40,348 nt of DNA, taken from positions 1-40,348 of the forward strand of contig NZ_LROM01000043.1 of the NCBI RefSeq assembly GCF_001758785.1, written 5' to 3'. Each line of letters starts with the position of its first letter. The stretch's first letter is position 1. Shown piece by piece: positions 1 through 7,397 of the stretch. The stretch is from Duganella phyllosphaerae (GTDB lineage: Bacteria > Pseudomonadota > Gammaproteobacteria > Burkholderiales > Burkholderiaceae_D). Below the pieces are notes generated by a model. That model did not search any database, had not been told where the DNA came from, and saw only the letters and a program-made list of their open reading frames with translations. Made by a program: the position numbers and the translations under genes.

Positions 1-351
1 GGCAGCCGACGCGGCGGCCGTGGTGGACCAGGCGCCGGCGGCGTCGGTGCAGCGCGCATCGGGCGTGGTAAAGCAGATATCGACCTGCCAGTCCATCTGG
101 CCGGTGGTCACGTTGGGCGTGAGCGAAATGCGGCTGTGGCTGTTATGAGCAATGGCCTGGCGCCGCGCCAGGCTGAAGCCATCCGCATAAAACTCGCTGG
201 CCGCGCGTGCGCGGTTGGCCAGCAGCCAGTGGCTGGCATTGGGGATGCCCACGGCCAGCATGATGCCGATAATGGACACCGTCACCAGCAGCTCTATCAT
301 GGTCAAGCCGTGCTGGGTGGCGGTAGCCGTGAAGGGGCTCAGTTGGAACAC
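1..351 (-). CDS. GspH/FimT-type pseudopilin, 3' end outside the window
   Basis: Minor type IV pilin or pseudopilin, expected to be processed by prepilin peptidase and inserted in the inner membrane as part of a pilus or secretion pseudopilus. The leader ends in QHG followed by LTMIELLVTVSIIGIMLAV, with Glu at mature position 5 and the usual hydrophobic stem. The next part (HWLLANRARAASEFYADGF) resembles the alpha-1 region of FimT/GspH proteins. I chose the GTG at 351 because AAGGG lies just upstream and no ATG precedes the prepilin site. It overlaps the end of the upstream pilin gene by 13 bases, so the two are probably co-transcribed. The C-terminus is cut off by the window edge after about 117 residues. 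Family assignment is good; the exact role (FimT versus other minor pilin) is inference. Confidence 0.75.
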   Translation of the reverse strand, partial: MFQLSPFTATATQHGLTMIELLVTVSIIGIMLAVGIPNASHWLLANRARAASEFYADGFSLARRQAIAHNSHSRISLTPNVTTGQMDWQVDICFTTPDARCTDAAGAWSTTAAASAA

Positions 352-767
352 GTACCGCCCTTGTGATCGACCCAGCACGACGTGCTGGTACCCCAGCCGT
401 CCGGACTGGCGGTGGTGGCGCGGGTGCCGTTCTGGTCGATGGTGTAGATGAAGCCGGCGGTCTTGCCGGCGCCGGTGGCGACGAGCTTGTAGCCGGACGC
501 GCTGGCGTCGGTCAGGGTATAGGTGAAGTTGTCGGTCTTGGCAGGAAAACCGGTGGCAGCGGCAAAACCGTCATAGGTGCGGTTGTTGGACCAGAACTGC
601 TCGGCGGCAGGCTGGGCGCCACCCAGCGCGGAAAAGGCTTCGCTCAGGCGGCTGCGGGTGACGTAGTCAGTGTACAAGGGAATGGCGACCGCCAGCAGGA
701 TGCCGATGATGGCGACGCTGACCATCAGCTCGATCAGGGTGAAGCCGCGTGGCTTTCGGGTGTGCAT
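339..767 (-). CDS. type IV pilin, PilE/PilA-like
   Basis: Pilin subunit of 142 residues. The ATG at 767 is preceded by GGAGA and gives a short basic leader, MHTRKPRG, before the cleavage site G8/F9. It is followed by TLIELMVSVAIIGILLAVAI, the N-terminal methylated helix with Glu5. Residues 30-60 contain YTDYVTRSRLSEAF, typical of the PilE/PilA N-terminal half. Two cysteines near the C-terminus (SC and TC, 11 residues apart) could form the D-region disulfide. An upstream in-frame start would add 29 non-conserved residues in front of the leader and was rejected. It lies directly before, and overlaps, a FimT-like gene, which suggests a minor-pilin operon. It may be a minor rather than the major pilin; the sequence alone does not decide. 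Confidence 0.85.
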   Translation of the reverse strand: MHTRKPRGFTLIELMVSVAIIGILLAVAIPLYTDYVTRSRLSEAFSALGGAQPAAEQFWSNNRTYDGFAAATGFPAKTDNFTYTLTDASASGYKLVATGAGKTAGFIYTIDQNGTRATTASPDGWGTSTSCWVDHKGGTCSN

Positions 768-920
768 GGCGTCTCCGTGGGGCTTGGCTCTTGGAAACAG
801 TGTAGCCGGGCAAGCTTGCATTTCCCTGAGGAGATGCTGACAGATTGCTGACAAGCGTATGATAAATCCACAGGAGCTGTCCGTTACACGTCACTCGCGG
901 TCCCGGGACATGTCAACGCG

Positions 921-1166
921 GTGTGCTCCCACGTGGACGTTCCGGTCTATTGCCCAGTGCTCGCCTACGGCTTTCCGCTGCCGTTCCTCGCCGACAGCCG
1001 GGGTATCGCCCCGGCCGGTTCGGTTGCCCGGGATCCTTTGGCGCTGCTGATCGGTGTGGATGACATCTTGTGGCAGCGCTTGATTGTCTCCGGCGCGTTC
1101 TGGATGCTGGTGGTGTCTGCAATCAGGCTATGGTGGAAGCGCCGACAGCGTAAGCTGCCAGAGTAA
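921..1166 (+). CDS. small single-pass membrane protein, unknown function
   Basis: I do not recognise a characterised family. The reading frame has strong G/C preference at third codon positions, as in neighbouring genes, which argues that it is coding. From the GTG at 921 it encodes 81 residues: a polar N-terminal part rich in Pro and Gly (LAYGFPLPFLADSRG, about 15-29), one predicted membrane segment (about 53-69), and a very basic tail (RLWWKRRQRKLPE). A C-in topology would follow from the positive-inside rule. No convincing Shine-Dalgarno was found, so the start is uncertain. It converges on the histidine kinase gene with only 9 bases between the stops. Confidence 0.5.
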   Translation: MCSHVDVPVYCPVLAYGFPLPFLADSRGIAPAGSVARDPLALLIGVDDILWQRLIVSGAFWMLVVSAIRLWWKRRQRKLPE

Positions 1167-1175
1167 CGCACTTTC

Positions 1176-2231
1176 TCAAGGAAACCGCACCTCGAACACA
1201 GCGCCTGTGCCGCCCAGTCCCGGCCCCACCGTCAACGCCGCCCCATGCACCGTGGCGATATCGCGCACGATCGCCAGGCCCAGGCCGCTGCCGTGCGATT
1301 TATCGTCGAGGCGCACGTATCGGCTGAAAATGTCGGCCCGGCGCGCCGGCGGAATGCCGGGACCGTCATCCTCCACCGCGAGAAAACTGCGTTCATCCCC
1401 AACCCCGCAGCGCACCGTCACCGTACCTCCCGTCGGCGTATAGCGCAACGCGTTGTCGATCAGGTTATCGATCAGGTCGCGTAGCAGGAAGCGGTCGCCC
1501 GTCACCGGCGCCGGCTGCAATTCGAAGCCGAGGTCGATGCCCTTGCGGACGGCTTGCTCGACGAACGGCTGGATCGCCTCGCCGACCAGGACCTCGAGCG
1601 CCAGCGGTTCGAGCCGGGCTTTTTCGAAGTGGTGCGGTTCGGCCCGGGCCAGCGACAGCAGCTGGTTGGTCTGCCGTATCATGCGCTCGGTGGCGGCCTG
1701 CATCAGGCGCACCGATTGCGCCGTCTCCGGCTCGGCGTGGCGCGCCTGCAGCCACTCGAGCTGGGTTTTCAGGCCGGCCAGCGGCGTGCGCAACTGGTGG
1801 GCGACATTGGCCAGGAAGTCCTGGCGCGCCCTGGCGCCCTCGCCTACTTTTTCCAGCAAGCCGTTCATGGCGGTCACGACCGGTTCGAGCTCGGATGGCA
1901 CGCGCGCCGGATCGAGCGGGGCCAGCTCGTCGGCTTCGCGCGCGCCCAGGTCGGCGCGCAGACGATGCAGTGGCCGCAGGCCGTTGCTGACCGAAAACCA
2001 GATCAGTCCCACGCTGGCCACCGCAAACACACCTTCCATCAGCAGCAACGCGCGCAGCACGGCCTGGCGCAACTGCTCCTGCTTGCGCGCGGCGTCGGCC
2101 GAGGCCGGGACTGTGGCCGTGAGCGGCGTGGGCAGCGAGGCCAGCTTGTAAGCCAGCATTCCGCCCGCCAGGTTGATCAGCAGGATGGGGCCGATCAGCC
2201 ACTTGAGTAGCCGCAGCCGGATGCTGGTCAT
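1176..2231 (-). CDS. two-component sensor histidine kinase (OmpR-partner type)
   Basis: Inner-membrane histidine kinase of 351 residues. Two membrane segments (about 9-29 and 61-82) enclose a periplasmic loop of only about 30 residues, so it has no large sensor domain. A HAMP-like linker follows, then HisKA with the phospho-acceptor His145 in ANVAHQLRTP. The HATPase domain shows an N box (NLIDNALRYTPTGG), G1 (DDGPGIP) and G2 (GSGLGLAIV). The start ATG at 2231 overlaps the stop of the response regulator gene as ATGA, implying translational coupling. The short loop resembles kinases that sense membrane or intramembrane signals; the actual stimulus cannot be read from sequence. Confidence 0.92.
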   Translation of the reverse strand: MTSIRLRLLKWLIGPILLINLAGGMLAYKLASLPTPLTATVPASADAARKQEQLRQAVLRALLLMEGVFAVASVGLIWFSVSNGLRPLHRLRADLGAREADELAPLDPARVPSELEPVVTAMNGLLEKVGEGARARQDFLANVAHQLRTPLAGLKTQLEWLQARHAEPETAQSVRLMQAATERMIRQTNQLLSLARAEPHHFEKARLEPLALEVLVGEAIQPFVEQAVRKGIDLGFELQPAPVTGDRFLLRDLIDNLIDNALRYTPTGGTVTVRCGVGDERSFLAVEDDGPGIPPARRADIFSRYVRLDDKSHGSGLGLAIVRDIATVHGAALTVGPGLGGTGAVFEVRFP

Positions 2232-2920
2232 GGCGCGGTGTCGGCAGCCGCTGCCGGCGCGGGTTCGAGCATATAGCCGAAGCCACGGATGGTGCGGATC
2301 GCCACGCCCGCGTCGGCAATCTTCAGGCGCAGGCGTGACACATACACTTCCACCGCGTTGAGGGTGAGGTCGTCGCCCCAGGGCAAAATCGCTTCGATGA
2401 TCTGCTGCTTGGAAACCACCCGTGCGCCGTGCTGCAACAGGTATTCGAGCACGGTCCACTCGCGCACCGACAAGTCCACCACGCGCTCGCCCACGCGGGC
2501 GCGGCGGGTGGCGCAGTCGAGCGTGAGCGCGCCCATGGTCAGCACCGCCGGCGGTTCGCCGTGGCGCCGCGCCAGCGCCCGCACCCGCGCCACCAGCTCG
2601 GCGCTGGCGAACGGCTTGACCAGGTAGTCGTCGGCGCCGATTTCCAGGCCGCGCACGCGGTCTTCGATGGCGTCGCGGGCGGTGAGCAACAGCACCGGCA
2701 CCCGGCCGCCGCGCGCGCGCAAGCGCCGCACCACCTCGAACCCATCCATGCCGGGCAGGCCGATATCGAGCACCACCACCTCCGCCGTATCCGGCCGCTG
2801 CAACAGCTGGTCGGCGGCCAGGCCGTTATCGACCACCTGCACCGTCATGCCCTGCGCGCCCAGTACCCGGCACAGGCCGTCGGAGATCACGCTGTCGTCC
2901 TCCACTACCAGTATTTGCAT
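2228..2920 (-). CDS. OmpR/PhoB-family response regulator
   Basis: DNA-binding response regulator of 230 residues. The receiver domain (1-115) has the acidic pair D8/D9, phospho-acceptor Asp52 in VVLDIGLPG, Thr80 and Lys102 in YLVKPF. The C-terminal winged helix (about 125-222) shows LSVREWTVLEYLLQH and VEVYVSRLRLKI, with the family ending IRTIRGFGYML. It is coupled by an ATGA overlap to its kinase. Upstream, 55 to 107 bases from the start codon, lies a set of CTACA-N6-TGTAG palindromes shared with the divergent Crp-family gene. These could be its own operator, but that is not shown. Confidence 0.93.
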   Translation of the reverse strand: MQILVVEDDSVISDGLCRVLGAQGMTVQVVDNGLAADQLLQRPDTAEVVVLDIGLPGMDGFEVVRRLRARGGRVPVLLLTARDAIEDRVRGLEIGADDYLVKPFASAELVARVRALARRHGEPPAVLTMGALTLDCATRRARVGERVVDLSVREWTVLEYLLQHGARVVSKQQIIEAILPWGDDLTLNAVEVYVSRLRLKIADAGVAIRTIRGFGYMLEPAPAAAADTAP

Positions 2921-2974
2921 GCTGTGCGCCGTAATTGTTGGATATATGCATTATGCGCCCGTGCCGGGTAGAAA

Positions 2975-3027
2975 CCTACAGTGCGCTGTAGGAGAAGGCC
3001 TACAGGCCCTTGTAGTCCAAGCCTACA
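2975..3027. promoter_or_regulatory. tandem palindromic operator, CTACA-N6-TGTAG
   Basis: Two copies of CTACA-N6-TGTAG lie at 2976-2991 (spacer GTGCGC) and 3000-3015 (spacer GGCCCT). A third half site, CTACA, follows at 3023-3027. The repeat period is 24 then 23 bases, close to whole helical turns. It lies in the divergent region between an OmpR-type regulator and a Crp/Fnr-family gene. The N6 spacer equals that of Crp/Fnr-class sites. Direct evidence is the symmetry; the binding protein is inference. Confidence 0.6.
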
Positions 3028-3087
3028 GAGGGGCGCCCCCTCGTCTTATGTTCGGGAATTAACATTGGCAATACAGTGTCACCTGTA

Positions 3088-3103
3088 CGTGAGGTAAGTC
3101 ACA
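3088..3103. promoter_or_regulatory. CRP-like site CGTGA-N6-TCACA
   Basis: The 16-base sequence CGTGA-GGTAAG-TCACA differs from the E. coli CRP consensus TGTGA-N6-TCACA by one base in one arm. It ends 27 bases before the start codon of a Crp/Fnr-family gene, close enough to overlap the promoter or the start of the transcript. Autoregulation is the simplest reading but is inferred. Confidence 0.5.
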
Positions 3104-3130
3104 CAATGCATTAATTAAGTGAGGAAAAAC

Positions 3131-3937
3131 ATGATCAACGTCCAAAACAACGCCACCATCGCACCGGTACCGCGCCGCCTTCCAGCTGGCGCCGACCATG
3201 TCGCGGCGTCGTCACGGCCCGTGGTCAGCTATAGCGGCACCCAGCAAAACGAATTGCTGGCCGCCCTGCCGCGCGACGTGCTCGAATCATTGTTCGAGCA
3301 CCTGGAACTGGTCACCATGCCTTTCGGCAAAGAACTGTTCGAGTTCGGCGGCACCATGGATTACGTGTACTTCCCCACCACCGCGATCGTCTCGCTGCTG
3401 TACGTGATGGAAGACGGCGCCACCACCGAGATCGCCGTGGTCGGCCACGAAGGCGTGATCGGCGTCTCGCTGTTCGATGGCGAGCGCGCCATGTGCAGCG
3501 CCGTCACCCAGGCCGCCGGTTACGGCTACCGCATGAAAACCCAGCACCTGCGCGCTGCGTTCAGCCAGGGCGGCGCCCTGCCTGCGCTGCTGATGCGTTA
3601 CAACACCGCGCTGTTCGCGCAGATGGCGCAGAACGCCGTTGGCGGCCGCCACAGCTCGATCGAACAGAAACTGTGCCGCTGGCTGCTCGACCGCCTCGAC
3701 CGCTCGCCAGGCAACTCCCTGAAGGTGACGCAGGAAATGATTTCCATTATGCTCGGCGTGCGCCGCGAAAGCATCACCGCCGCCGCCGGCAAGCTGCAGG
3801 ACGAAGGCCTGATCACCTACCGCCGCGGCAATATCACAGTGCTCGACCGCTCGGCGCTGGAAGCCTATGCCGGCGAATGCTACAAGGTCGCCAAGACCGA
3901 GTACGACCGCCTGCTGGTCGATGTTGGCCGCTGCTAA
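3131..3937 (+). CDS. Crp/Fnr-family transcriptional regulator
   Basis: Cytoplasmic transcription factor of 268 residues. An N-terminal extension of about 35 residues precedes a cyclic-nucleotide-binding-like beta barrel (about 40-150; FEFGGTMDYVYFPTTAIVSL and EIAVVGHEGVIGVSLF). A dimerisation helix and a Crp-type winged helix follow (about 190-250). The recognition helix reads GVRRESITAAAGKL. It keeps the Arg-Glu pair (R212, E213) that in CRP contacts the GTGA half site, but has Ala where CRP has Arg185. The ATG at 3131 is chosen because GAGG stands seven bases before it; a GTG at 3119 lacks this. The typical cAMP-pocket motif is not evident, so the ligand is unknown. Two kinds of palindrome lie in its upstream region. 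Confidence 0.88.
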   Translation: MINVQNNATIAPVPRRLPAGADHVAASSRPVVSYSGTQQNELLAALPRDVLESLFEHLELVTMPFGKELFEFGGTMDYVYFPTTAIVSLLYVMEDGATTEIAVVGHEGVIGVSLFDGERAMCSAVTQAAGYGYRMKTQHLRAAFSQGGALPALLMRYNTALFAQMAQNAVGGRHSSIEQKLCRWLLDRLDRSPGNSLKVTQEMISIMLGVRRESITAAAGKLQDEGLITYRRGNITVLDRSALEAYAGECYKVAKTEYDRLLVDVGRC

Positions 3938-3985
3938 GGACAACCTACTGCGCGGCCCGCTATCGTCGCTCCATTACTTACCTTC

Positions 3986-4003
3986 AGCGTACCTCCGTAC
4001 GCT
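3986..4003. other. stem-loop between convergent genes
   Basis: A perfect 7-base-pair stem AGCGTAC-CTCC-GTACGCT lies in the 104-base gap between the Crp-family gene and the convergent kinase gene. There is no T tract on either side, so it is not a canonical intrinsic terminator; it may still mark a transcript end. Confidence 0.4.
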
Positions 4004-4041
4004 TGCGCTACTCCCGCCGATATCGAACCGCTCGCTAAGGT

Positions 4042-5502
4042 TTAAGCTGCCGGCGCTGCCCGCCGGTCTACCATCTCGAAGACGGGCGCTGCCCGTCTTT
4101 CTTCTTGCGGCGCCACGTTGTCACGCACGGGGATCGCCACCTCGATGCAGGTGCCGCTGTCGTTGCGGCCGCGCCGGATATTCAGGGTACCACCCAGCAG
4201 CAACGCGCGTTCGCGCATGCCCAGCAATCCGTGTGACATCGGCTTGGCGATATTCGCCGCAGAAATGCCTACGCCGTCATCGATAATGCGCAGCATCAGC
4301 CCCTCCTGGTTACGGTTGAGCATGACGGACACCCGGCTGGCCTTGGCGTACTTGCGAATATTGTTGAGCGACTCCTGGACGATGCGGAACAAGGCAATCG
4401 ACAGGTCACCGGCATCGCGCGTGAGCAGTTCGATCTCGTCATCGACGTCGCAATCGCAGCGCACCGACGCCATCCGGCTGAACTCCTGGCAGTAGCTCTC
4501 GATGGCCGCGCACAGGCCCAGGTTGTCGAGCAGGCTAGGCCGCAGATTTTCGACGATGCGGCGCTTCATTTCGACCACTTCCACCAGCGAGCCCCGCGCC
4601 CGCTTGAGCTGGGCGGCCAGTTCGGGATCGGACTTTTGCAGCTGCATGGTCACTGCAGCGATATCCATGTTGATCGACGTCAGGTGGGCGCCGATCTCGT
4701 CGTGCAGCTCGCGTGATAGCCTGACCTTTTCCTCCTCGCTGATGCTGATCAGGTGGCGCGACAGGACCGACAACTGCTCGGTGCGCTGTTCGACCTGCGA
4801 CTCCAGGCTTTCGTTGGCCATTTTCAGCGCGTGCTCGGCCTCGGCACGGGTGGCAAAGCTGCGCCCCACCAGCTGGTAGAACATGATCAGCACCACGATC
4901 GCCACGGCATTGATGCCCATGCCCAATATCACGGCCTTCTGGTATTCCTCGTAGAACATGGCGCTGCGCGCCTTGAGCGTTTCGTTCTGCTCCTGTTCCA
5001 TGATCACTACTTGCAGGCGGATCTCGTCCATGCTGGCGCGGCCGTCGCTCACGCGCGCGATCTTGACGATCTCGCCCAAGCCACCCTCGCGGTAGACATC
5101 GAGCGACTGCGTCATGATGGTCAGGCGGCGGCGCACCAGGGTTTTCAGTTGCGCCAGGTTTTTGAGTTGATTGGGATTATCGGACAGCAGCTTTTCCAGC
5201 TCGCGGAACTCCGCTTCACTCTCGGCCAGGGCGGTGCGCGTGGGCCCCAGGTAGGCGTCGTGGTCGGACAAGAAATAGCCGCGCATGCTGCTCTCGGCAT
5301 CGAGCACCAGCACGTTCAGGTATTGCAGACGGTCGGCCACGCGGGCGGTCTGGCCGATCAGGACCTGGGCGCCACGCAGCGCCTGCAGGTTGTGGAACAG
5401 GCTGAACCCGTTGACGATCAACAATAAGGCGCAAGTGACGCACAGGACAGTCTTGTACAGCGGCAAACGACGATGCGGCGCTGAATCGACGGTGAAATAC
5501 AT
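4042..5502 (-). CDS. CHASE3 sensor histidine kinase, NarL-partner type
   Basis: Membrane histidine kinase of 486 residues. TM1 (about 16-38) and TM2 (about 190-212) flank an extracytoplasmic helical domain whose core (LNVLVLDAESSMRGYFLSDHDAYL and the 85-180 helices) fits CHASE3. A short coiled coil (about 218-250) leads to HisKA_3 with phospho-acceptor His267 in SRELHDEIGAHL. The HATPase domain has NNIRKYAKA, DDGVGI and SHGLLGMRERA, typical of NarX/DegS-like kinases. GGAAGAGG directly precedes the ATG. The likely partner is the NarL-type regulator 152 bases upstream on the same strand. The last 25 residues (Arg/Ala-rich) lie outside the catalytic fold. Confidence 0.9.
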   Translation of the reverse strand: MYFTVDSAPHRRLPLYKTVLCVTCALLLIVNGFSLFHNLQALRGAQVLIGQTARVADRLQYLNVLVLDAESSMRGYFLSDHDAYLGPTRTALAESEAEFRELEKLLSDNPNQLKNLAQLKTLVRRRLTIMTQSLDVYREGGLGEIVKIARVSDGRASMDEIRLQVVIMEQEQNETLKARSAMFYEEYQKAVILGMGINAVAIVVLIMFYQLVGRSFATRAEAEHALKMANESLESQVEQRTEQLSVLSRHLISISEEEKVRLSRELHDEIGAHLTSINMDIAAVTMQLQKSDPELAAQLKRARGSLVEVVEMKRRIVENLRPSLLDNLGLCAAIESYCQEFSRMASVRCDCDVDDEIELLTRDAGDLSIALFRIVQESLNNIRKYAKASRVSVMLNRNQEGLMLRIIDDGVGISAANIAKPMSHGLLGMRERALLLGGTLNIRRGRNDSGTCIEVAIPVRDNVAPQEERRAAPVFEMVDRRAAPAA

Positions 5503-5547
5503 CCTCTTCCTTCAATCAGTAGGGCGTCGGCGCGCCCAAGCCGATCA

Positions 5548-5576
5548 ATTATAGACGGGAAGTAAGATTAGTGCGC
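5548..5576 (-). promoter_or_regulatory. candidate promoter of the CHASE3 kinase gene, with inverted repeat
   Basis: On the minus strand a perfect TATAAT (5548-5553) lies 46 bases before the kinase ATG. The -35 region (GCGCAC, 17 bases upstream) is a poor match. A perfect inverted repeat GCGCAC-N7-GTGCGC (5573-5591) covers the expected -35, which suggests an activator or repressor site there. Confidence 0.4.
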
Positions 5577-5654
5577 ACGCGAACGGTGCGCCGAGAAAAG
5601 AAACCAAGCCACCTGGACCACAAAGAATTTCCCCGCGGAATCAGGTGAGATTGT

Positions 5655-6287
5655 TTAGTCAAGCAGATTGTTTTTCATGGCGTAATAGGTCAGATCGCTA
5701 TTCGATTGCATACCCATTTTTTCCATGATGCGGGTACGGTAGGTACTCACGGTTTTGATGCTGAGCGACAGGGCCACGCCGATATCGGACACAGTCGCAC
5801 CACGCGCCAGGCGCAAGAATACCTGGAACTCGCGGTCGGACAATTCCGTGTGGAGCGCGGTGTTGGGATCGCGGTCGAAGCTTTGCGCCAGCAGCTCGCC
5901 GACGGTGGAGCTGACATAGCGGCGGCCCTGGTACACGGTGCGCACGGCGGTCATCAGTTCATCCGCCTCGCACTCCTTGTTCAGGTAGCCATTGGCGCCC
6001 ATCTTGAACAGGTTGAGTGCGTATTGCTGGGCCGGATAGCCGGACAGGATCAGCACAGGAAGGTCGGGCTGGCCTTGTCGGATGGTGCGCAAGGTATCGA
6101 TGCCGCTTTGATCTGGCATGGCGATATCGAGCAACAGCACATCGCAGATTTCGCGGCGCGCGATGTCGAGCGCTTCACGCCCGGTACCGGCTTCCGCTAC
6201 CACGTCGAAATCGTCCGAAGACGAAAAAATCTGTTTGAAACCTGCTCTTACTATTTGATGGTCGTCACAAATGGCAACGCGTATCAT
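5655..6287 (-). CDS. NarL/FixJ-family response regulator
   Basis: Response regulator of 210 residues. The receiver domain (1-120) carries D8/D9, phospho-acceptor Asp54 in VLLLDIAMPD, and Lys104 in GYLNKECEADEL. The LuxR-type HTH (about 145-200) is seen in LSDREFQVFLRLARG and IKTVSTYRTRIMEKM. The start ATG at 6287 follows GAGAGGAAACA, a good ribosome site; a longer upstream frame adds unconserved sequence and was rejected. The CHASE3/HisKA_3 kinase downstream on the same strand is the natural partner, although a 152-base gap with its own promoter-like TATAAT separates them. Confidence 0.92.
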   Translation of the reverse strand: MIRVAICDDHQIVRAGFKQIFSSSDDFDVVAEAGTGREALDIARREICDVLLLDIAMPDQSGIDTLRTIRQGQPDLPVLILSGYPAQQYALNLFKMGANGYLNKECEADELMTAVRTVYQGRRYVSSTVGELLAQSFDRDPNTALHTELSDREFQVFLRLARGATVSDIGVALSLSIKTVSTYRTRIMEKMGMQSNSDLTYYAMKNNLLD

Positions 6288-6369
6288 TGTTTCCTCTCGT
6301 CGTGTCCGGCATACACGCGCTGGGCGCGGGCCGAACTTCACGCCACCGTATTTCAGCAGTCGCTGACTT

Positions 6370-6398
6370 ATTAAATAATATTGAAAGTATATCAGCAA
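6370..6398 (-). promoter_or_regulatory. candidate sigma-70 promoter of the NarL-type regulator
   Basis: On the minus strand TTGCTG (6393-6398) and TTTAAT (6370-6375) are separated by 17 bases. They lie in an AT-rich patch about 85 bases before the response regulator ATG. The -10 matches 5 of 6 consensus bases and the -35 only 3 of 6. Confidence 0.4.
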
Positions 6399-6445
6399 TC
6401 ACACTTCTGACGTATTGCCCGCCAGCGGTGCGCCCCCTCGTGGGG

Positions 6446-6865
6446 TTATTGCCCTTGCCTGAGCAGACCGAGAATATCGAGCAGTTCGCTGCGTATCAAT
6501 TCACGGTCCAGCGGCACAGGAACGTCCTCTGGCGCCACGTCGTTGACCGGGGCTTGTGCATCATACTCTTCCTGTAAGCCGCCATAGGCACGGCTGTCGA
6601 GTTTATTGCGTGCGCCGCTGATGGTGAAACCTTGTTCATACAACAGTTCGCGGATACGGCGTATCAGCAGCACTTCGTGGTGTTGGTAATAGCGGCGGTT
6701 GCCGCGCCGTTTCACTGGCTTGAGCTGGGTGAATTCCTGCTCCCAATAACGCAGCACGTGCGGCTTGACGCCACACAGCTCGCTCACTTCGCCGATGGTG
6801 AAGTAGCGCTTGGCGGGGATCGGTGGCAATGCCACCAGCTCGGACTTGGCGGGACGATCGTTCAT
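6446..6865 (-). CDS. MerR-family transcriptional regulator
   Basis: Small MerR-type protein of 139 residues. The N-terminal winged HTH (about 20-90) is clear: YFTIGEVSELCGVKPHVLRYWEQEF, then KRRGNRRYYQHHEVLLIRRIRELL. The C-terminal part is short and acidic and has no metal-binding cysteine cluster, so this is not a metal sensor of the MerR/CueR type. A MerR-like gene directly after ihfA at the end of the pheST operon is a common arrangement in proteobacteria. Only 16 bases separate it from ihfA. I use the ATG at 6865; a TTG lies one codon upstream. Target genes are unknown. Confidence 0.88.
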   Translation of the reverse strand: MNDRPAKSELVALPPIPAKRYFTIGEVSELCGVKPHVLRYWEQEFTQLKPVKRRGNRRYYQHHEVLLIRRIRELLYEQGFTISGARNKLDSRAYGGLQEEYDAQAPVNDVAPEDVPVPLDRELIRSELLDILGLLRQGQ

Positions 6866-6881
6866 CAAGAATCAGCTTGGG

Positions 6882-7229
6882 TCAGGCGACACGCGCCATC
6901 GGATTACTCTCTTCGACCATGCCCTTGAGTTTTTGGCTGGCATGGAAGGTCACGACACGGCGCGCCGTGATGGGAATTTCTTCCCCGGTCTTGGGATTGC
7001 GGCCAGGACGCTGCGGCTTGTCGCGCAACTGGAAGTTGCCGAAGCCGGACAGCTTGACCGCTTCACCGCGCTCGAGTGCGTTACGGATTTCATCAAAGAA
7101 GGTTTCCACCATGTCTTTGGCCTCGCGCTTGTTCAGGCCCACTTGCTCGAACAGCAGCTCGGCGAGCTCCGCCTTGGTCAGCGTGGGCAAATCTTTTTCG
7201 GCATCCTGGCGTACCTTGGCCACTTGCAT
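6882..7229 (-). CDS. ihfA: integration host factor subunit alpha
   Basis: DNA-bending nucleoid protein that pairs with IHF beta. The core [38 protein letters not shown] and the arm [41 protein letters not shown] are diagnostic of IhfA; the Pro in the RPGRNP arm is the intercalating residue of the family. The ATG at 7229 gives 115 residues, somewhat longer at the N-terminus than the usual 100-115; a TTG at 7253 is the alternative and neither has a strong ribosome site. It lies in the standard place after pheT. Confidence 0.93.
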   Translation of the reverse strand: MQVAKVRQDAEKDLPTLTKAELAELLFEQVGLNKREAKDMVETFFDEIRNALERGEAVKLSGFGNFQLRDKPQRPGRNPKTGEEIPITARRVVTFHASQKLKGMVEESNPMARVA

Positions 7230-7326
7230 GGCCCGGTGTAAATCGGCAGCCAATGCTGACTGGAGTACGGCGGAATCAACGTCGTGATTATTAATTTTCC
7301 TGCCCTGCCTTCAAAAACGCATGAGG

Positions 7327-7342
7327 CCGGCCAAATGGCCGG
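7327..7342. other. stem-loop in the pheT-ihfA gap
   Basis: A perfect 6-base-pair stem, CCGGCC-AAAT-GGCCGG, lies in the 168-base gap between pheT and ihfA. No T tract follows on the minus strand. It may act in mRNA processing or be a weak pause site; no function can be claimed. The rest of the gap is AT-rich and could hold an ihfA promoter. Confidence 0.35.
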
Positions 7343-7397
7343 ACTCCCGGATGATAAAAGAAACGTATGTGCTTATTTGTGCCAGCCCGCTATGCTA

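Noticed and set aside
3986..4003. Hairpin as intrinsic terminator for the Crp-family gene
   Set aside because: No T run follows on either strand; kept only as a stem-loop.
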